Part shown: positions 42,390-51,349 of the stretch, piece after piece
How positions within the stretch are numbered: the first letter of the stretch is position 1
How the letters are laid out: the number at the start of each line of letters is the position of its first letter
Assembly (NCBI GenBank): GCA_951813615.1
Contig: OX638377.1
Coordinates: forward strand, 2,542,001 to 2,606,000
Length of the DNA stretch: 64,000 bases
Direction of reading: 5' to 3'
DNA from: an uncultured Latescibacterota bacterium
GTDB taxonomy: Bacteria; Latescibacterota; UBA2968; UBA8231
Made by a program: the position numbers and the translations under genes
Notes under the pieces: model-generated
What the model was told of the DNA's origin: nothing
Databases searched by the model: none
What the model saw: the letters and a program-made list of their open reading frames with translations, nothing else

Positions 42390-44234
42390 TCAAGGCCCCC
42401 GCTGCAACTCGCCTGCTTTTTGGTTCCAACGCCGCGCCTCGTCATAGCGACCCTGTTCTCGCTCGATGTGCGCCATCAAGCGATAGGGCGTAGGCTGCCA
42501 AGGATCAATGGCTGCCGCGGCCGCTGCATGGTCCATAGCGCGATCCAATTCGCCGACTTCAAACAGCTTAAGCGCCACGTTAAAGCGCACGGTGCGCGAG
42601 TCGAAAGCAATCGCCGCCGCCTGTTCATACGCAGCCATGGCCCCGGCCCGGTCCCCAGCCCACAGGCGCTCCTCGCCGGCCATAAAATAATAATTGCTCT
42701 GGATCTTTCGCACCCACGGGTCGCGGAAAAAATCCGTTGCCAACGCGTTGCCCATCTCAATCTGCGGGGCGGCTCCCATACTGTCGTCGGGTGCTTGCAG
42801 GCGATAGACCAAGCCCGCAGGCACAAACACCCCTCCCGAAATCGGCGAGCGGCGCGGGACAAAATAAAAAAGTGGTCTCCCCTCTCGGGCTAGAGCGGCC
42901 TCGCGCCGCCAGCGCAGCCGTTCTCGTCTCAGCGGTGGCAGCGCTTGCTCGCTCCAGGCGAGTACGTCTGTCCCCCGTCCCATACGATTGTACAGGGTTA
43001 CATCCGGGCGCAACCCCTCTATCCGCAACAGGTAGTCGAGCAAAAAAGCCGCATCGTCTCCTTCGACAATCAGGATCGCACCCTCGGGCAAGTCGGCGAG
43101 AATGTCGCGACCATAGCGATCGGCGACCCAATTTTCGCTGCGGTCGGATTCCCCGTAGTGCGCGATTAGCACCAAGGCGACGATTAGCGCGGCAATCGGC
43201 ACCGAGACGACCGGCTTCACCCGACTAGCCAACGCATCCAATCCCATGCCCAACCACACCGCCAACCCTACTACGCTGAGCAGGTAAAACACCGGCAGGC
43301 CATTGGGATCGCGGTGGTAGTTGAGTGCGGCGATCAAATTGCAGGCGATAGCCGCCCCAACCAAGACAAATACACTGCGATCGCGACGCCAAGCCGTCCA
43401 TCCTCCCCAAACGATCAACGGCACCAATACGAGGTGGAACTCGCCCGCGGCCTGCTCTAACCAGCGTTGGGCGTTGAGCAGCATACCTTCTAAGGGCAAC
43501 GAAAAAAACGACGAGCGATAGAGCGTCCCGCTCAAGTGCTGCCACAGAGTGTCTAAGTCGCCGAGCGGCCCCCAATGGAACCCCGTACCCCGACCATTGC
43601 GCAGCGGCAGGTACGCCACCAAGCTGTACCCCCCCAGCGCAGCGAGCAGCCCCTGCGCCAGCAACAAGGGCCGCCGCCAAAGTGCGGGCCAACGCCAAGC
43701 CAAGACCGCCACCACACCCGGCCAGATGAGCACCTGTATCAAGTGAGCCGTGAGCCCCAAGCCCATGAGCCAGCCCAAGAGGAGCACTTGGCGCGGCTCC
43801 TTGCTCTCACACACTTTAAGGGCTTGTGCTAAAACCAAAACCACCAGCAACAAGGCCAAGCCATAGACTTCGGCGATGACGGCTTGGGACCAAAAGGTGC
43901 GCGAAAACGCTAGCGCCAAAGCCGCGGCCAAGGCCACCACAGGCTGCACCCCGCGCCCATAGAGCAAGGCCGCCAAGGCCCCGCAACATGCAGCGGCAAA
44001 AAAAGCCGACGCGGCATTGATCGCCATGGCTGGACTAATCCACGGCAGCGCCAGTGCAAACAAGCGGCTGCTGAGGCAGAACAGGGGATATCCGGTCGGA
44101 TGCGCTGTCCCCAGCCGGTAGGCCGCGCCGATTAGCTCGCCGCTCCCCTCTATATACACGGTCGGGCACAGCGTCATTCCATAGACCGCGAGCGCGGCGA
44201 CCCCTGCGGCTAGGCCGATAATCCCGGCTCTCAC
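42390..44234 (-). CDS. DUF2723-type polytopic membrane protein with C-terminal TPR
   Basis: 614 residues from GTG 44234 in a GTGA overlap with the YfhO-type gene. The N-terminal motif SGELIGAAYRLGTAHPTGYPLF is the hallmark of DUF2723, a family related to PMT/GT-C glycosyltransferases. About ten membrane segments follow up to residue 400. A soluble region (GAILIVEGDDAAFLLDYLLRIEGLRPDVTLYN) and about three TPR units form the rest (LWAGDRAGAMAAYEQAA, LFEVGELDRAMDHAAAA). A role in transferring sugars from lipid carriers outside the membrane is plausible by fold; no activity is established from sequence. Confidence 0.82.
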   Translation of the reverse strand: MRAGIIGLAAGVAALAVYGMTLCPTVYIEGSGELIGAAYRLGTAHPTGYPLFCLSSRLFALALPWISPAMAINAASAFFAAACCGALAALLYGRGVQPVVALAAALALAFSRTFWSQAVIAEVYGLALLLVVLVLAQALKVCESKEPRQVLLLGWLMGLGLTAHLIQVLIWPGVVAVLAWRWPALWRRPLLLAQGLLAALGGYSLVAYLPLRNGRGTGFHWGPLGDLDTLWQHLSGTLYRSSFFSLPLEGMLLNAQRWLEQAAGEFHLVLVPLIVWGGWTAWRRDRSVFVLVGAAIACNLIAALNYHRDPNGLPVFYLLSVVGLAVWLGMGLDALASRVKPVVSVPIAALIVALVLIAHYGESDRSENWVADRYGRDILADLPEGAILIVEGDDAAFLLDYLLRIEGLRPDVTLYNRMGRGTDVLAWSEQALPPLRRERLRWRREAALAREGRPLFYFVPRRSPISGGVFVPAGLVYRLQAPDDSMGAAPQIEMGNALATDFFRDPWVRKIQSNYYFMAGEERLWAGDRAGAMAAYEQAAAIAFDSRTVRFNVALKLFEVGELDRAMDHAAAAAAIDPWQPTPYRLMAHIEREQGRYDEARRWNQKAGELQRGP

Positions 44235-46594
44235 GACCCCAATCCCATTCGCAGGCGTTCGAGCCATTCGCTCCACAAAGGCCCCTGCGTGGCTATTGCG
44301 TGGAGCACGAAAACCAAAGCTCCCAGCGCGGCCCGGACCCTCCACTGCGCCCCTGCATCCGCCGGCAAGTCCTGCACCGGCGGCAAGACCAGCCGCCGTC
44401 CCCCCCAAGCCAATCCCAGCCAAAGCGCGACCGCAGCCACGCTGACCAGCAAGCCATAGCGGAAACTATCCGGCTCGTACGAAAAGACCACCTCTTGCGC
44501 CCCGGCTGGGACCACTACGGCACGGAACACGTGATTGGCGCGGAGGATCGGGCGCTCGACCCCATCGACAAAGGCCCGCCAGCCCGGATAATACGTATCG
44601 CTCAAGACTAAAATTCCCCCAGCCGAGTCGGTGAGGGCCACGGCGACCTCCTCGTCCTCGTAGCGGACGATCTGCGCCGCGCCGCCCGGCCCAATCGAGC
44701 CGGTTGGCGCTTCCTCCAAGACGACTTCGCGCCGCATAGGAAATCCGCGAGCCATGTAACTCAGCCCGGCTCGCGGGCTGGTAGCGAGGTGGAATTGGCC
44801 CATCACATACGCGCGGGGCAAAGCTGTAGGCAGACGCCGCACCTCGAAGCCTTCATCGCGACTGTAGCGCACCGCGTATTCCACGCCGGCCAAGGCGGCA
44901 AATGCCGGATAGCCACGGGCGAATTCCCCGTGGCGATACAGATGTAGCGGACTCCATCCCGGCAACGCGTTGGCTAATCCATACAGCCCCCCCGAATACA
45001 TCCGCAAGGTCTCGTTGTAACGCCGATAGGACGCCAAGTCGTAGGCCCATCCTCCATGCCAGTCAAATGGTGAGTTCCGCTCGTTGACCAAACTGACGAT
45101 CCTCGGCGGCGCAACGGCCTTGTGGTCAGCCAAAATCTCGCGAGCCGTCGCCGGGGTCTCGGTGTACGCAGTTGGCTCTATGGTACCGTTAAAATCCGCG
45201 CCAAAACTGTACAGCTCGGCAAAAATGACCACGGGCGCAGCCCACGCTGCGGCCCGTCGCGCGCGCCGACCGAGCAGCCACGCGCCGATTATCAACGCCC
45301 CTACGAGCCTCAGACCGTCGCCGCGCAAGTGGTGGATGTAGCGCGTTGGTTCTGAACCGTCGCCAAAGAGCGCGACTTCGCTGACCCACAGCAGGCCCGC
45401 ACTGGCCACGCCGAGGATTGCGGCCAACAACCAGCCATTCGCGGGCCGAGGCCGCTCGCGGCGCAACACTTGGTCGAGGCCAAGGCCGCAGAGCACGGAT
45501 GCCCCTAAGGCAAACCACAACAAAAAGCGCGTCGGGATGCGGAACAGGCTAAAGCCCGGAATCTCATAAAAAAAGGAAAAGATAGCCGTGTATTTGCCCA
45601 GTGCGAGCACCAACCCGACGAGAGCGAGCACGGCAAAAAAACCGACTTGGCCGTCCCGCCGCTCGCGCAGGGCAGCCCAAGCCAACAACAGGGGCACCAC
45701 GCCAACATATGCGCAGAGCTGGATAAAGAATCCCACCTCCCGACTTCCATACGTGCCGTGTGCCGAATTGCCAAAAAAGTTGGGCCACAACAAGGTCACC
45801 AGCCGCTCGGGCGGTAGCGACATCGCCACAAAGCTGGCCCACGATAAGCCAGCCCCGCGATTGGATAGCTGCACTAATTCGGCGGTAGGTATTAGCTGGA
45901 CCGCGGCTAGGGCCGCCCCCAGCACGAATGCGCCGACCATCATCGGCCAAAAGATCCATCCCGCACCCTGCACCCAGCTCCGATAGAGCCAGTAGCCCGC
46001 GACGGCAACAGCCCCGTATAGAGTAGCTTGGGGATGGCCGGCTAGCAGTTGCAAACCAATCACTAAGGCAAAGAGCAGGACGTAAAAAAAGTGCCTCCGG
46101 TTCAGGATGCGATCGACGAGCCAAAACAGCAGCGGCAACCAAGCGCACACAGCGATGAAGTTGGGCGACATGGCCCGCACGACCATGTACCCGCTCAGGG
46201 CGTAGCAAAGCCCGGCGCACAGCGCAGCCGACCGCACTGCGCCAAAAGAGCGCACCAGTGCGTACATGCCCGCGCCCGCCAACCACAGGTGCAAGACAAT
46301 GTTCCAGTTGAGCGCAGCCCAAGTGGGCAGCAGCAACGCCAACATCACATTGGGCGGATATAGCGCCCCGGCTTGCCCCTCGGCAAACAGCGGGAAGCCA
46401 CAGTTGATAGCCGCATTCCACAGCGGCAATTGGCCCTCGCGGAGGGCCCGGGCGAAGAAGTCGCGGAATGGGTGGTTTTGCACCATCACATCCTGCACGA
46501 AAAATGCCCCCTCTAGCGCAGCGGCCGGCCAAAAGAAAATGGCAACTGCCGCTCCGAGCAGCCCCACCGCACCTAGGTCCTTGCGCCACTCCAC
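44231..46594 (-). CDS. YfhO-family polytopic membrane protein (GT-C-like)
   Basis: 787 residues, GTG start 2 bp after the SGNH gene's stop. Typical YfhO features: an N-terminal QDVMVQNHPFRDFFARALREGQLPLWNAAINCGFPLFAEGQAGALYPPN-like block (shown in parts only: FPLFAEGQAGALYPP), about 12 membrane helices, and the C-terminal extracytoplasmic domain with LSDTYYPGWRAFVDG and VFRAVVVPAGAQEVVFSY. In Bacillus and relatives YfhO-family proteins help glycosylate lipoteichoic acid or polymers. Here a cell-surface glycan function together with the coupled DUF2723 and SGNH proteins is inferred. Confidence 0.85.
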   Translation of the reverse strand: MEWRKDLGAVGLLGAAVAIFFWPAAALEGAFFVQDVMVQNHPFRDFFARALREGQLPLWNAAINCGFPLFAEGQAGALYPPNVMLALLLPTWAALNWNIVLHLWLAGAGMYALVRSFGAVRSAALCAGLCYALSGYMVVRAMSPNFIAVCAWLPLLFWLVDRILNRRHFFYVLLFALVIGLQLLAGHPQATLYGAVAVAGYWLYRSWVQGAGWIFWPMMVGAFVLGAALAAVQLIPTAELVQLSNRGAGLSWASFVAMSLPPERLVTLLWPNFFGNSAHGTYGSREVGFFIQLCAYVGVVPLLLAWAALRERRDGQVGFFAVLALVGLVLALGKYTAIFSFFYEIPGFSLFRIPTRFLLWFALGASVLCGLGLDQVLRRERPRPANGWLLAAILGVASAGLLWVSEVALFGDGSEPTRYIHHLRGDGLRLVGALIIGAWLLGRRARRAAAWAAPVVIFAELYSFGADFNGTIEPTAYTETPATAREILADHKAVAPPRIVSLVNERNSPFDWHGGWAYDLASYRRYNETLRMYSGGLYGLANALPGWSPLHLYRHGEFARGYPAFAALAGVEYAVRYSRDEGFEVRRLPTALPRAYVMGQFHLATSPRAGLSYMARGFPMRREVVLEEAPTGSIGPGGAAQIVRYEDEEVAVALTDSAGGILVLSDTYYPGWRAFVDGVERPILRANHVFRAVVVPAGAQEVVFSYEPDSFRYGLLVSVAAVALWLGLAWGGRRLVLPPVQDLPADAGAQWRVRAALGALVFVLHAIATQGPLWSEWLERLRMGLGS

Positions 46595-46596
46595 GG

Positions 46597-47730
46597 CTAG
46601 GGCCTCCGCAGATGAGCGCAGAGCCGCTCGGCCGCCAAGGCGTGGCCAGCCTCATTCCAGTGGCTATCGCGCCAATACAGGGTTTGGGTTTGGGCCTTTT
46701 CCCTGAACTCGTCGAGCAAGTCGATCAGCGCGAATCCGTACTCCTCGGCAAAACCAGCTAGCTTGGCATTGGGCTTGCTCAGGTCAAATTCGCCGATCAG
46801 ACCGTATAGCTCGCGCTTGGCGCGCCAATTGTCCTCTTCTACTTGGACGATCGACGGCACGTACACGACGGTTAGGCGCGCACCGTGTCGCTCAACGCTG
46901 TGCTTAAAGGCCGCGAGGATGCGGCCCGTCAGTTCCCAAGCCGGAGCAAAGCGCACATCCTCGCCGTACAGACCCGCGTAAAAATCCTGCTGCTGCCCGC
47001 GCGGCACCTCCGGCTGCCACGCCTTCTGCACCAGCCGGTACAAGTGCCAGTGCTGCGAGAAGTAGCGCTGCAACCGCGCCGCGAGGGGCAACGAATCTGC
47101 GGGCTGTCGCCAAAAACTCGATTCCTTCACTGGGACGCCCGCGAGCGCGAGTTGCCCGTTGTTTCGCACCCGGAAGTAGGGTTTGAAGCCCCGCTCGGCA
47201 CCAATACCCCGGCGCGAAGCATTATTCCAAAGGTCATTGCCGTAAAAAAAGAGCACCACCTCATCGGCCTTAAATCGCGGTCCTTGTTGTTCGAAAAACA
47301 GCAGCGCTTGGTCGGTGCCGTAACCAGCCACCCCGAAGTTGGCCACCTCCACTGCGGCTTCCTCCTGCCCGAGACATGCTTCAAGCTGACGACTAACAGC
47401 AGCCTCTATGGAAACGCCCCACCCTTCGACAAACGAGTCACCGAACAGAGCTACGCGACGAACATCCGCAGCCTTTGCATCCGCGAACTCGCGATCGCGC
47501 AATCCAATGCTATTGATTCGCATTTCCACGTCGAATTCCGGAGTGACCAAGCGGCCGATGCGATCCGGGATGTGGCCCCAACCCAATTCGGAGTCATAGC
47601 GCCAGACGGGGGGCCGGCGAAAGAGCTGCGGATGCAGGAAGCTCAACGCCAGCTCGCACAGCGCGATCCCGATGACTAAGCTAACCAGTGCGAGAGCTAT
47701 CTTGGGTGCGTAACGCATTTTCTGTTTCAT
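46597..47730 (-). CDS. Membrane-anchored SGNH/GDSL hydrolase
   Basis: 377 residues from ATG 47730; ATG 47718 is an alternative. An N-terminal membrane anchor (ALALVSLVIGIALCELALSFL) is followed by SGNH blocks: FGDSFVEGWG near 94 (nucleophile Ser), NFGVAGYGTDQ (Gly), VLFFYGNDLWNN (Asn), and DSHWNEAGH near 353 (Asp and His of the triad). Such periplasmic esterases add or remove O-acyl groups on polysaccharides. It leads an operon with YfhO- and DUF2723-type membrane proteins, which supports a surface glycan role. Confidence 0.82.
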   Translation of the reverse strand: MKQKMRYAPKIALALVSLVIGIALCELALSFLHPQLFRRPPVWRYDSELGWGHIPDRIGRLVTPEFDVEMRINSIGLRDREFADAKAADVRRVALFGDSFVEGWGVSIEAAVSRQLEACLGQEEAAVEVANFGVAGYGTDQALLFFEQQGPRFKADEVVLFFYGNDLWNNASRRGIGAERGFKPYFRVRNNGQLALAGVPVKESSFWRQPADSLPLAARLQRYFSQHWHLYRLVQKAWQPEVPRGQQQDFYAGLYGEDVRFAPAWELTGRILAAFKHSVERHGARLTVVYVPSIVQVEEDNWRAKRELYGLIGEFDLSKPNAKLAGFAEEYGFALIDLLDEFREKAQTQTLYWRDSHWNEAGHALAAERLCAHLRRP

Positions 47731-47796
47731 CCGTTCAATATTAACTGCGATCCTCAAAATCCACACAACACTGATTTGCTGTCAACCGCGACGCCC

Positions 47797-47826
47797 TTGG
47801 CCGGGATTTCGCGCCTTATCTATATT
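47797..47826 (+). promoter_or_regulatory. Possible promoter of the toxin-antitoxin pair
   Basis: TTGGCC (47797-47802) and TATATT (47821-47826) are spaced by 18 bases and lie about 80 bp before the toxin ATG. This is a moderate match only. The remaining sequence between the SGNH gene and the toxin shows no other gene. Confidence 0.35.
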
Positions 47827-47874
47827 GCACTGAAACATGACGGGGTGCTGACAAACTTCGGAGGCAACTTGATA

Positions 47875-47895
47875 CATACGTCATTTTGACGTATG
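47875..47895. promoter_or_regulatory. Inverted repeat, probable operator of the toxin-antitoxin pair
   Basis: Perfect 9-bp arms CATACGTCA and TGACGTATG around TTT. It ends eight bases before the toxin's ATG, a usual place for autorepression by the HTH antitoxin. It also covers an alternative TTG start at 47886, which argues for the ATG. Confidence 0.6.
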
Positions 47896-47903
47896 ATTTG
47901 GAG

Positions 47904-48179
47904 ATGGAAAGAGTCCTATTTGACAAGGTGAGAAAAAATCTAAATCGGTTGCCTATCCATATTGTAAGAAACCTCCAACGATGGGCACTTCAGGTAGAAT
48001 CTCTAGGTATTCAGGAAGTTAGAAAAATCCCGGGCTATCACGATGAACCACTTCGAGGGGACCGAAGCGGGCAAAGATCCATCAGGCTATCCAAATCCTA
48101 TCGCGCTTTCTATATCGAAATAGAAGGCGATGAAGTTAATTCTATTCAAGTTGAGGAGATCAATAAACATGATTACTAA
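47904..48179 (+). CDS. HigB/RelE-type toxin
   Basis: 91 residues from ATG 47904; a TTG at 47886 would add six residues but falls within the inverted repeat. Family features: LNRLPIHIVRNLQRWALQVE, an IQEVRKIPGYHDEPLRGDR core, the RSIRLSKSYRAFYIEI strand with basic residues, and a C-terminal INKHDY, resembling the (D/E)YH ending of HigB-type ribosome-dependent mRNA interferases. The antitoxin gene begins inside its last codons. The region is visibly AT-rich compared with its surroundings, which suggests horizontal gain. Confidence 0.8.
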   Translation: MERVLFDKVRKNLNRLPIHIVRNLQRWALQVESLGIQEVRKIPGYHDEPLRGDRSGQRSIRLSKSYRAFYIEIEGDEVNSIQVEEINKHDY

Positions 48180-48471
48180 AGGACAATATGGGATTTCTAA
48201 TTTGGAGAGAGACTTTGGATGTCTGACATTTGGAAATGCTCTGGCAAGCTATCGAATAGGGGAAGAAAAAAGCCAGAGAGAGTTTGCTCTTTTTTTAGGT
48301 ATTTCCCCTCAAAGTCTTTGTGATATTGAAAAAGAAAGGAGAATTCCAAGTCCCAGTAGGGCAGCTAAAATTGCCAGAAAACTTGGCGAACCAGAAAATT
48401 TTTGGGTTCAGCTTGCATTACAAGATATGCTGCGAAAAGAAAATTTGAACCTTGTTGTTTCCATCGGTTGA
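48169..48471 (+). CDS. HigA-type antitoxin, XRE-family helix-turn-helix protein
   Basis: 100 residues from ATG 48169, which overlaps the toxin by 11 bp and has GAGGAG upstream. The HTH spans about 28-80 (LASYRIGEEKSQREFALFLGISPQSLCDIEKERRIPSPSRAAKIARKLG). It should neutralise the toxin and repress the pair through the inverted repeat at 47875-47895. Order toxin-then-antitoxin is typical of higBA. AT-rich like the toxin. Confidence 0.82.
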   Translation: MITKGQYGISNLERDFGCLTFGNALASYRIGEEKSQREFALFLGISPQSLCDIEKERRIPSPSRAAKIARKLGEPENFWVQLALQDMLRKENLNLVVSIG

Positions 48472-48515
48472 TGAAAAATGCCGTACTGTGTAGCGAAGCA
48501 CTCCGCCCCCAACTC

Positions 48516-49631
48516 ATGCGCCACATTCTAGTCACAGGCAGTGCCGGCTTTATCGGCTCGCACACCGTAGATCGCCTCGTCGCCGCGGGCTATCAAGTCC
48601 GCATCCTCGACTCCCTCCAGGAGCGGGTCCACCCCGAAGGCTGGCCCGACTATCTGCCCGAGGGCGTGGAAAAGATGCGCGGCGATGTGCGCCAACGCGC
48701 CGACTGGCTGGCCGCGCTCGATGGCATCGACGGCGTCATACACTTAGCTGCCTACCAAGACTACATGCCGGATTTTTCCACCTTCCTTCACGTCAACACG
48801 GTCGGTGCCACCCTACTCTACGAACTAATCGTCGCCGAGAAGCTGCCCGTGCAGAAAGTCGTCCTAGCCTCGTCGCAAGCCGTCTATGGCGAGGGCAAAT
48901 ATCGCTGCGCCGAGCACGGCATCATCTATCCTGACGCCCGCCCCGACGCACAGCTAGCCAAAGCCGAGTGGGAAGTCCGCTGCCCTCACTGCGCCGCTGA
49001 ACTCGAACACCAGCCGATCACCGAAGACTCCGTCAATCCCCACACTCCCTATGGCATCTCCAAATACGCGGCTGAACTGACTTCCTTCAGCCTCGGCCGC
49101 AAATACGACATTCCCACAGTCAATATGCGCTACTCCATCGTCCAAGGGCCGCGCAACTCCTTTTTCAATGCCTATTCGGGCATCGGCCGCATTTTTGCCC
49201 TCCGCGTCCTGCACGGCCAGCCCCCCATCTGCTACGAAGACGGCCAATCGCTGCGCGACTACGTCCATGTCGGCGATGTGGCCCGCGCCAATGTCCTCTG
49301 TCTCGAAGACGAGCGCGCCAATTTCCGCTCCTTCAATGTCGCCGGACAGCGCGGCACCACCGTCCTCAAATACGCCCAGCTAGTAACGCGCATCGCCGGG
49401 CGGGCCATCGAACCGCTCGTAAGCGGCGAATATCGCTTTGGCGACACCCGCCACACCGTTTCCTCCAGCGCGGCCCTCCAAACCCTCGGTTGGCAGCCCG
49501 AGATTTCGCTCGAACAGACTATTGGCGAATACATCGAGTGGATCAAAGAGCAACCCAATCTCGCGGACTTCTACGCCGCGGCCCAAGCGAATATGCGAGC
49601 TGCCAACGTCCTCCGCCGAGCGAGCGCGTGA
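48516..49631 (+). CDS. NAD-dependent nucleotide-sugar epimerase/dehydratase (extended SDR) with zinc-knuckle-like insert
   Basis: 371 residues from ATG 48516; the longer frame upstream is a shadow of the antitoxin. NAD-binding GSAGFIG near residues 8-14. Active-site Ser in LASSQAVYGEG, and YGISK as the YxxxK pair. An insert carries C131-x2-H134 and C156-x2-C159, a zinc-knuckle-like arrangement also remembered in some dTDP-rhamnose-type 4-epimerases. Likely acts on a nucleotide-activated sugar for a surface polysaccharide; exact substrate not determined. First gene of a tightly packed operon; its TGA overlaps the next gene's GTG. Confidence 0.85.
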   Translation: MRHILVTGSAGFIGSHTVDRLVAAGYQVRILDSLQERVHPEGWPDYLPEGVEKMRGDVRQRADWLAALDGIDGVIHLAAYQDYMPDFSTFLHVNTVGATLLYELIVAEKLPVQKVVLASSQAVYGEGKYRCAEHGIIYPDARPDAQLAKAEWEVRCPHCAAELEHQPITEDSVNPHTPYGISKYAAELTSFSLGRKYDIPTVNMRYSIVQGPRNSFFNAYSGIGRIFALRVLHGQPPICYEDGQSLRDYVHVGDVARANVLCLEDERANFRSFNVAGQRGTTVLKYAQLVTRIAGRAIEPLVSGEYRFGDTRHTVSSSAALQTLGWQPEISLEQTIGEYIEWIKEQPNLADFYAAAQANMRAANVLRRASA

Positions 49632-50347
49632 AGGCCATGATCCTAGCCGCCGGACGCGGCACGCGCCTGCGCCCGCTCACCGACGCGACCCCCAAGGCGA
49701 TGGTCCCCTTTGCCGACAAACCTCTACTCGAACACACCGTACGCCTGTTGGCACAGCACGGATTCGACGACCTCATCATCAATCTCCACCACTTGCCCCA
49801 AGTCATCACCGACCACTTCGGCGATGGCCGGGCTTGGGGCGTATCGATTACCTATTCACTAGAGGACGAATTGCTTGGCACCGCTGGTGCTGTACGGAAA
49901 GTTGCCGACTGCTTCGACGGCCCTTTTTTAGTGTACTACGGAGACAACCTGACCAACTTCGACCTAGACGACCTGTGGCAAACCCACCGGCGCAAAGGCG
50001 AAATCGCCAGCATCGGACTCTTGTGGATGGACGATCCAACTACGCGGGGCATCATCGGCATCAACCAACACCATCGCATCGAGCGCTTCATAGAAAAACC
50101 GCAGGCCGACCAAGTATTCGACAACTATTGGGTCAACGCCGGGATCTACGCCCTGCAACCCGAAATCTTCGACTACATCCCGACCCACTTCCCTTGCGAT
50201 TTCAGCGAGATCTTCGCCGACTTGCTCGCCGCGAACCGCCCCCTGCGCGGGCATCCCATGCGCGGGCAACTCCTTTCGACCGATACGCCAGAGCGCTACC
50301 GCCACGCCTGTCAGTGCGTGGACTTGGGCGCTTTTGTCCTTCCCTGA
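49628..50347 (+). CDS. Sugar-1-phosphate nucleotidyltransferase (ManC/HddC type)
   Basis: 239 residues from GTG 49628 (GTGA overlap); ATG 49637 is the alternative. The nucleotide-binding signature MILAAGRGTRLRPLTDATPKAMVPFADKPLLEH is present (in parts: AAGRGTRLRPLT, PKAMVPFADKPLL). FLVYYGDNLTNFD holds the metal-binding Asp, and FIEKPQ is also clear. It activates a sugar phosphate with a nucleoside triphosphate. With the HddA-like kinase next door, GDP-D-glycero-D-manno-heptose synthesis is the best guess, but ordinary mannose-1-phosphate guanylyltransferase is possible. Confidence 0.85.
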   Translation: MKAMILAAGRGTRLRPLTDATPKAMVPFADKPLLEHTVRLLAQHGFDDLIINLHHLPQVITDHFGDGRAWGVSITYSLEDELLGTAGAVRKVADCFDGPFLVYYGDNLTNFDLDDLWQTHRRKGEIASIGLLWMDDPTTRGIIGINQHHRIERFIEKPQADQVFDNYWVNAGIYALQPEIFDYIPTHFPCDFSEIFADLLAANRPLRGHPMRGQLLSTDTPERYRHACQCVDLGAFVLP

Positions 50348-50359
50348 AACGAGGCTAGC

Positions 50360-51349
50360 TTGATCATCACCAGAGCGCCCTTGCGCATTCCGCTCGGCGG
50401 CGGCGGCACCGACCTAGCCTCCTATTACACTCATCACGGGGGCTTTGTACTCAGCGCTGGCATCGACAAATACGTCTATATCCAGCTCAACGACCTCAAA
50501 GTGGAAGACTTCATTCGCGTCAAATACTCGCAGACCGAAAAGGTCAATGCACCCGACCAAATCCAACACCCCCTGTTGCGCGAAGCCCTGATCTACGCCG
50601 GGATCGAAGGTGGAATCGAAATAAGCGCGATGTCCGACGTGCCCGGGCGCACGGGACTAGGCTCGTCGGGCACGTTCACCGTGGCATTGCTAGCCGCGCT
50701 CCACGCCTATAAGCGCGAACAACCCTCTCCCCAAGCACTAGCCGAGGAAGCCCATCACATCGAAACGATGCGGGCCGCCCAGCCAGCGGGCAAACACGAC
50801 CACTACTTAGGCACTTTCGGCGGCCTGACTTGCCTCGACATTGACACCAGCGGACACGTCGCCGTCGCGCCACTGGCAATTTCCCCGCCCACCGCAGAGA
50901 CCCTAGCAGCCAACATGCTGGTCTTTTTCACCGGCATCCGGCGCGAGAGTTCGGACATCCTCACCCGGCAAAACCAAGACACCCAACAGGGCGACGACCG
51001 GGTCATAGACAGCCTGCACCAGACCAAGCAGATCGGCTACCAGATCAAGGAGGCACTCGAACGAGACGCGCTCGAACGCTTCGGCGAATTGCTCCACGAG
51101 CACTGGCTGGCCAAAAAGCAGCGGGCGCAGCAGATATCCAATGCGGATATCGATCGTTGGTACGCCACCGGTCGTGCTGCTGGCGCTCTCGGCGGCAAGC
51201 TGCTAGGGGCCGGTGGCGGTGGTTTCCTCATGTTCTATTGCCCGGCTGAACACCACGCCAAACTGCGTACAGCCATGGCCCAAGAGGGCCTGCGCGAGAT
51301 GCGCTGCCAATTTGCCACCGAGGGTGTCGAGGTCCTCACCCATACCTGA
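50360..51349 (+). CDS. GHMP-family sugar kinase, HddA-like (heptose 7-phosphate kinase type)
   Basis: 329 residues, TTG start with GAGG five to six bases upstream. The N-terminus ITRAPLRIPLGGGGTDLASYYTHHGGFVLSAGIDKYVYI is diagnostic of HddA-like kinases (in parts: RAPLRIPLGGGGTDL). The ATP loop is PGRTGLGSSGTFTVALL, and the C-terminal GHMP motif is GGKLLGAGGGGFLMFY. Expected reaction: ATP-dependent phosphorylation at C1 of a heptose or related sugar phosphate. Its stop overlaps the next start (TGATG). GmhA and GmhB, needed for the full heptose path, are not in the window. Confidence 0.87.
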   Translation: MIITRAPLRIPLGGGGTDLASYYTHHGGFVLSAGIDKYVYIQLNDLKVEDFIRVKYSQTEKVNAPDQIQHPLLREALIYAGIEGGIEISAMSDVPGRTGLGSSGTFTVALLAALHAYKREQPSPQALAEEAHHIETMRAAQPAGKHDHYLGTFGGLTCLDIDTSGHVAVAPLAISPPTAETLAANMLVFFTGIRRESSDILTRQNQDTQQGDDRVIDSLHQTKQIGYQIKEALERDALERFGELLHEHWLAKKQRAQQISNADIDRWYATGRAAGALGGKLLGAGGGGFLMFYCPAEHHAKLRTAMAQEGLREMRCQFATEGVEVLTHT

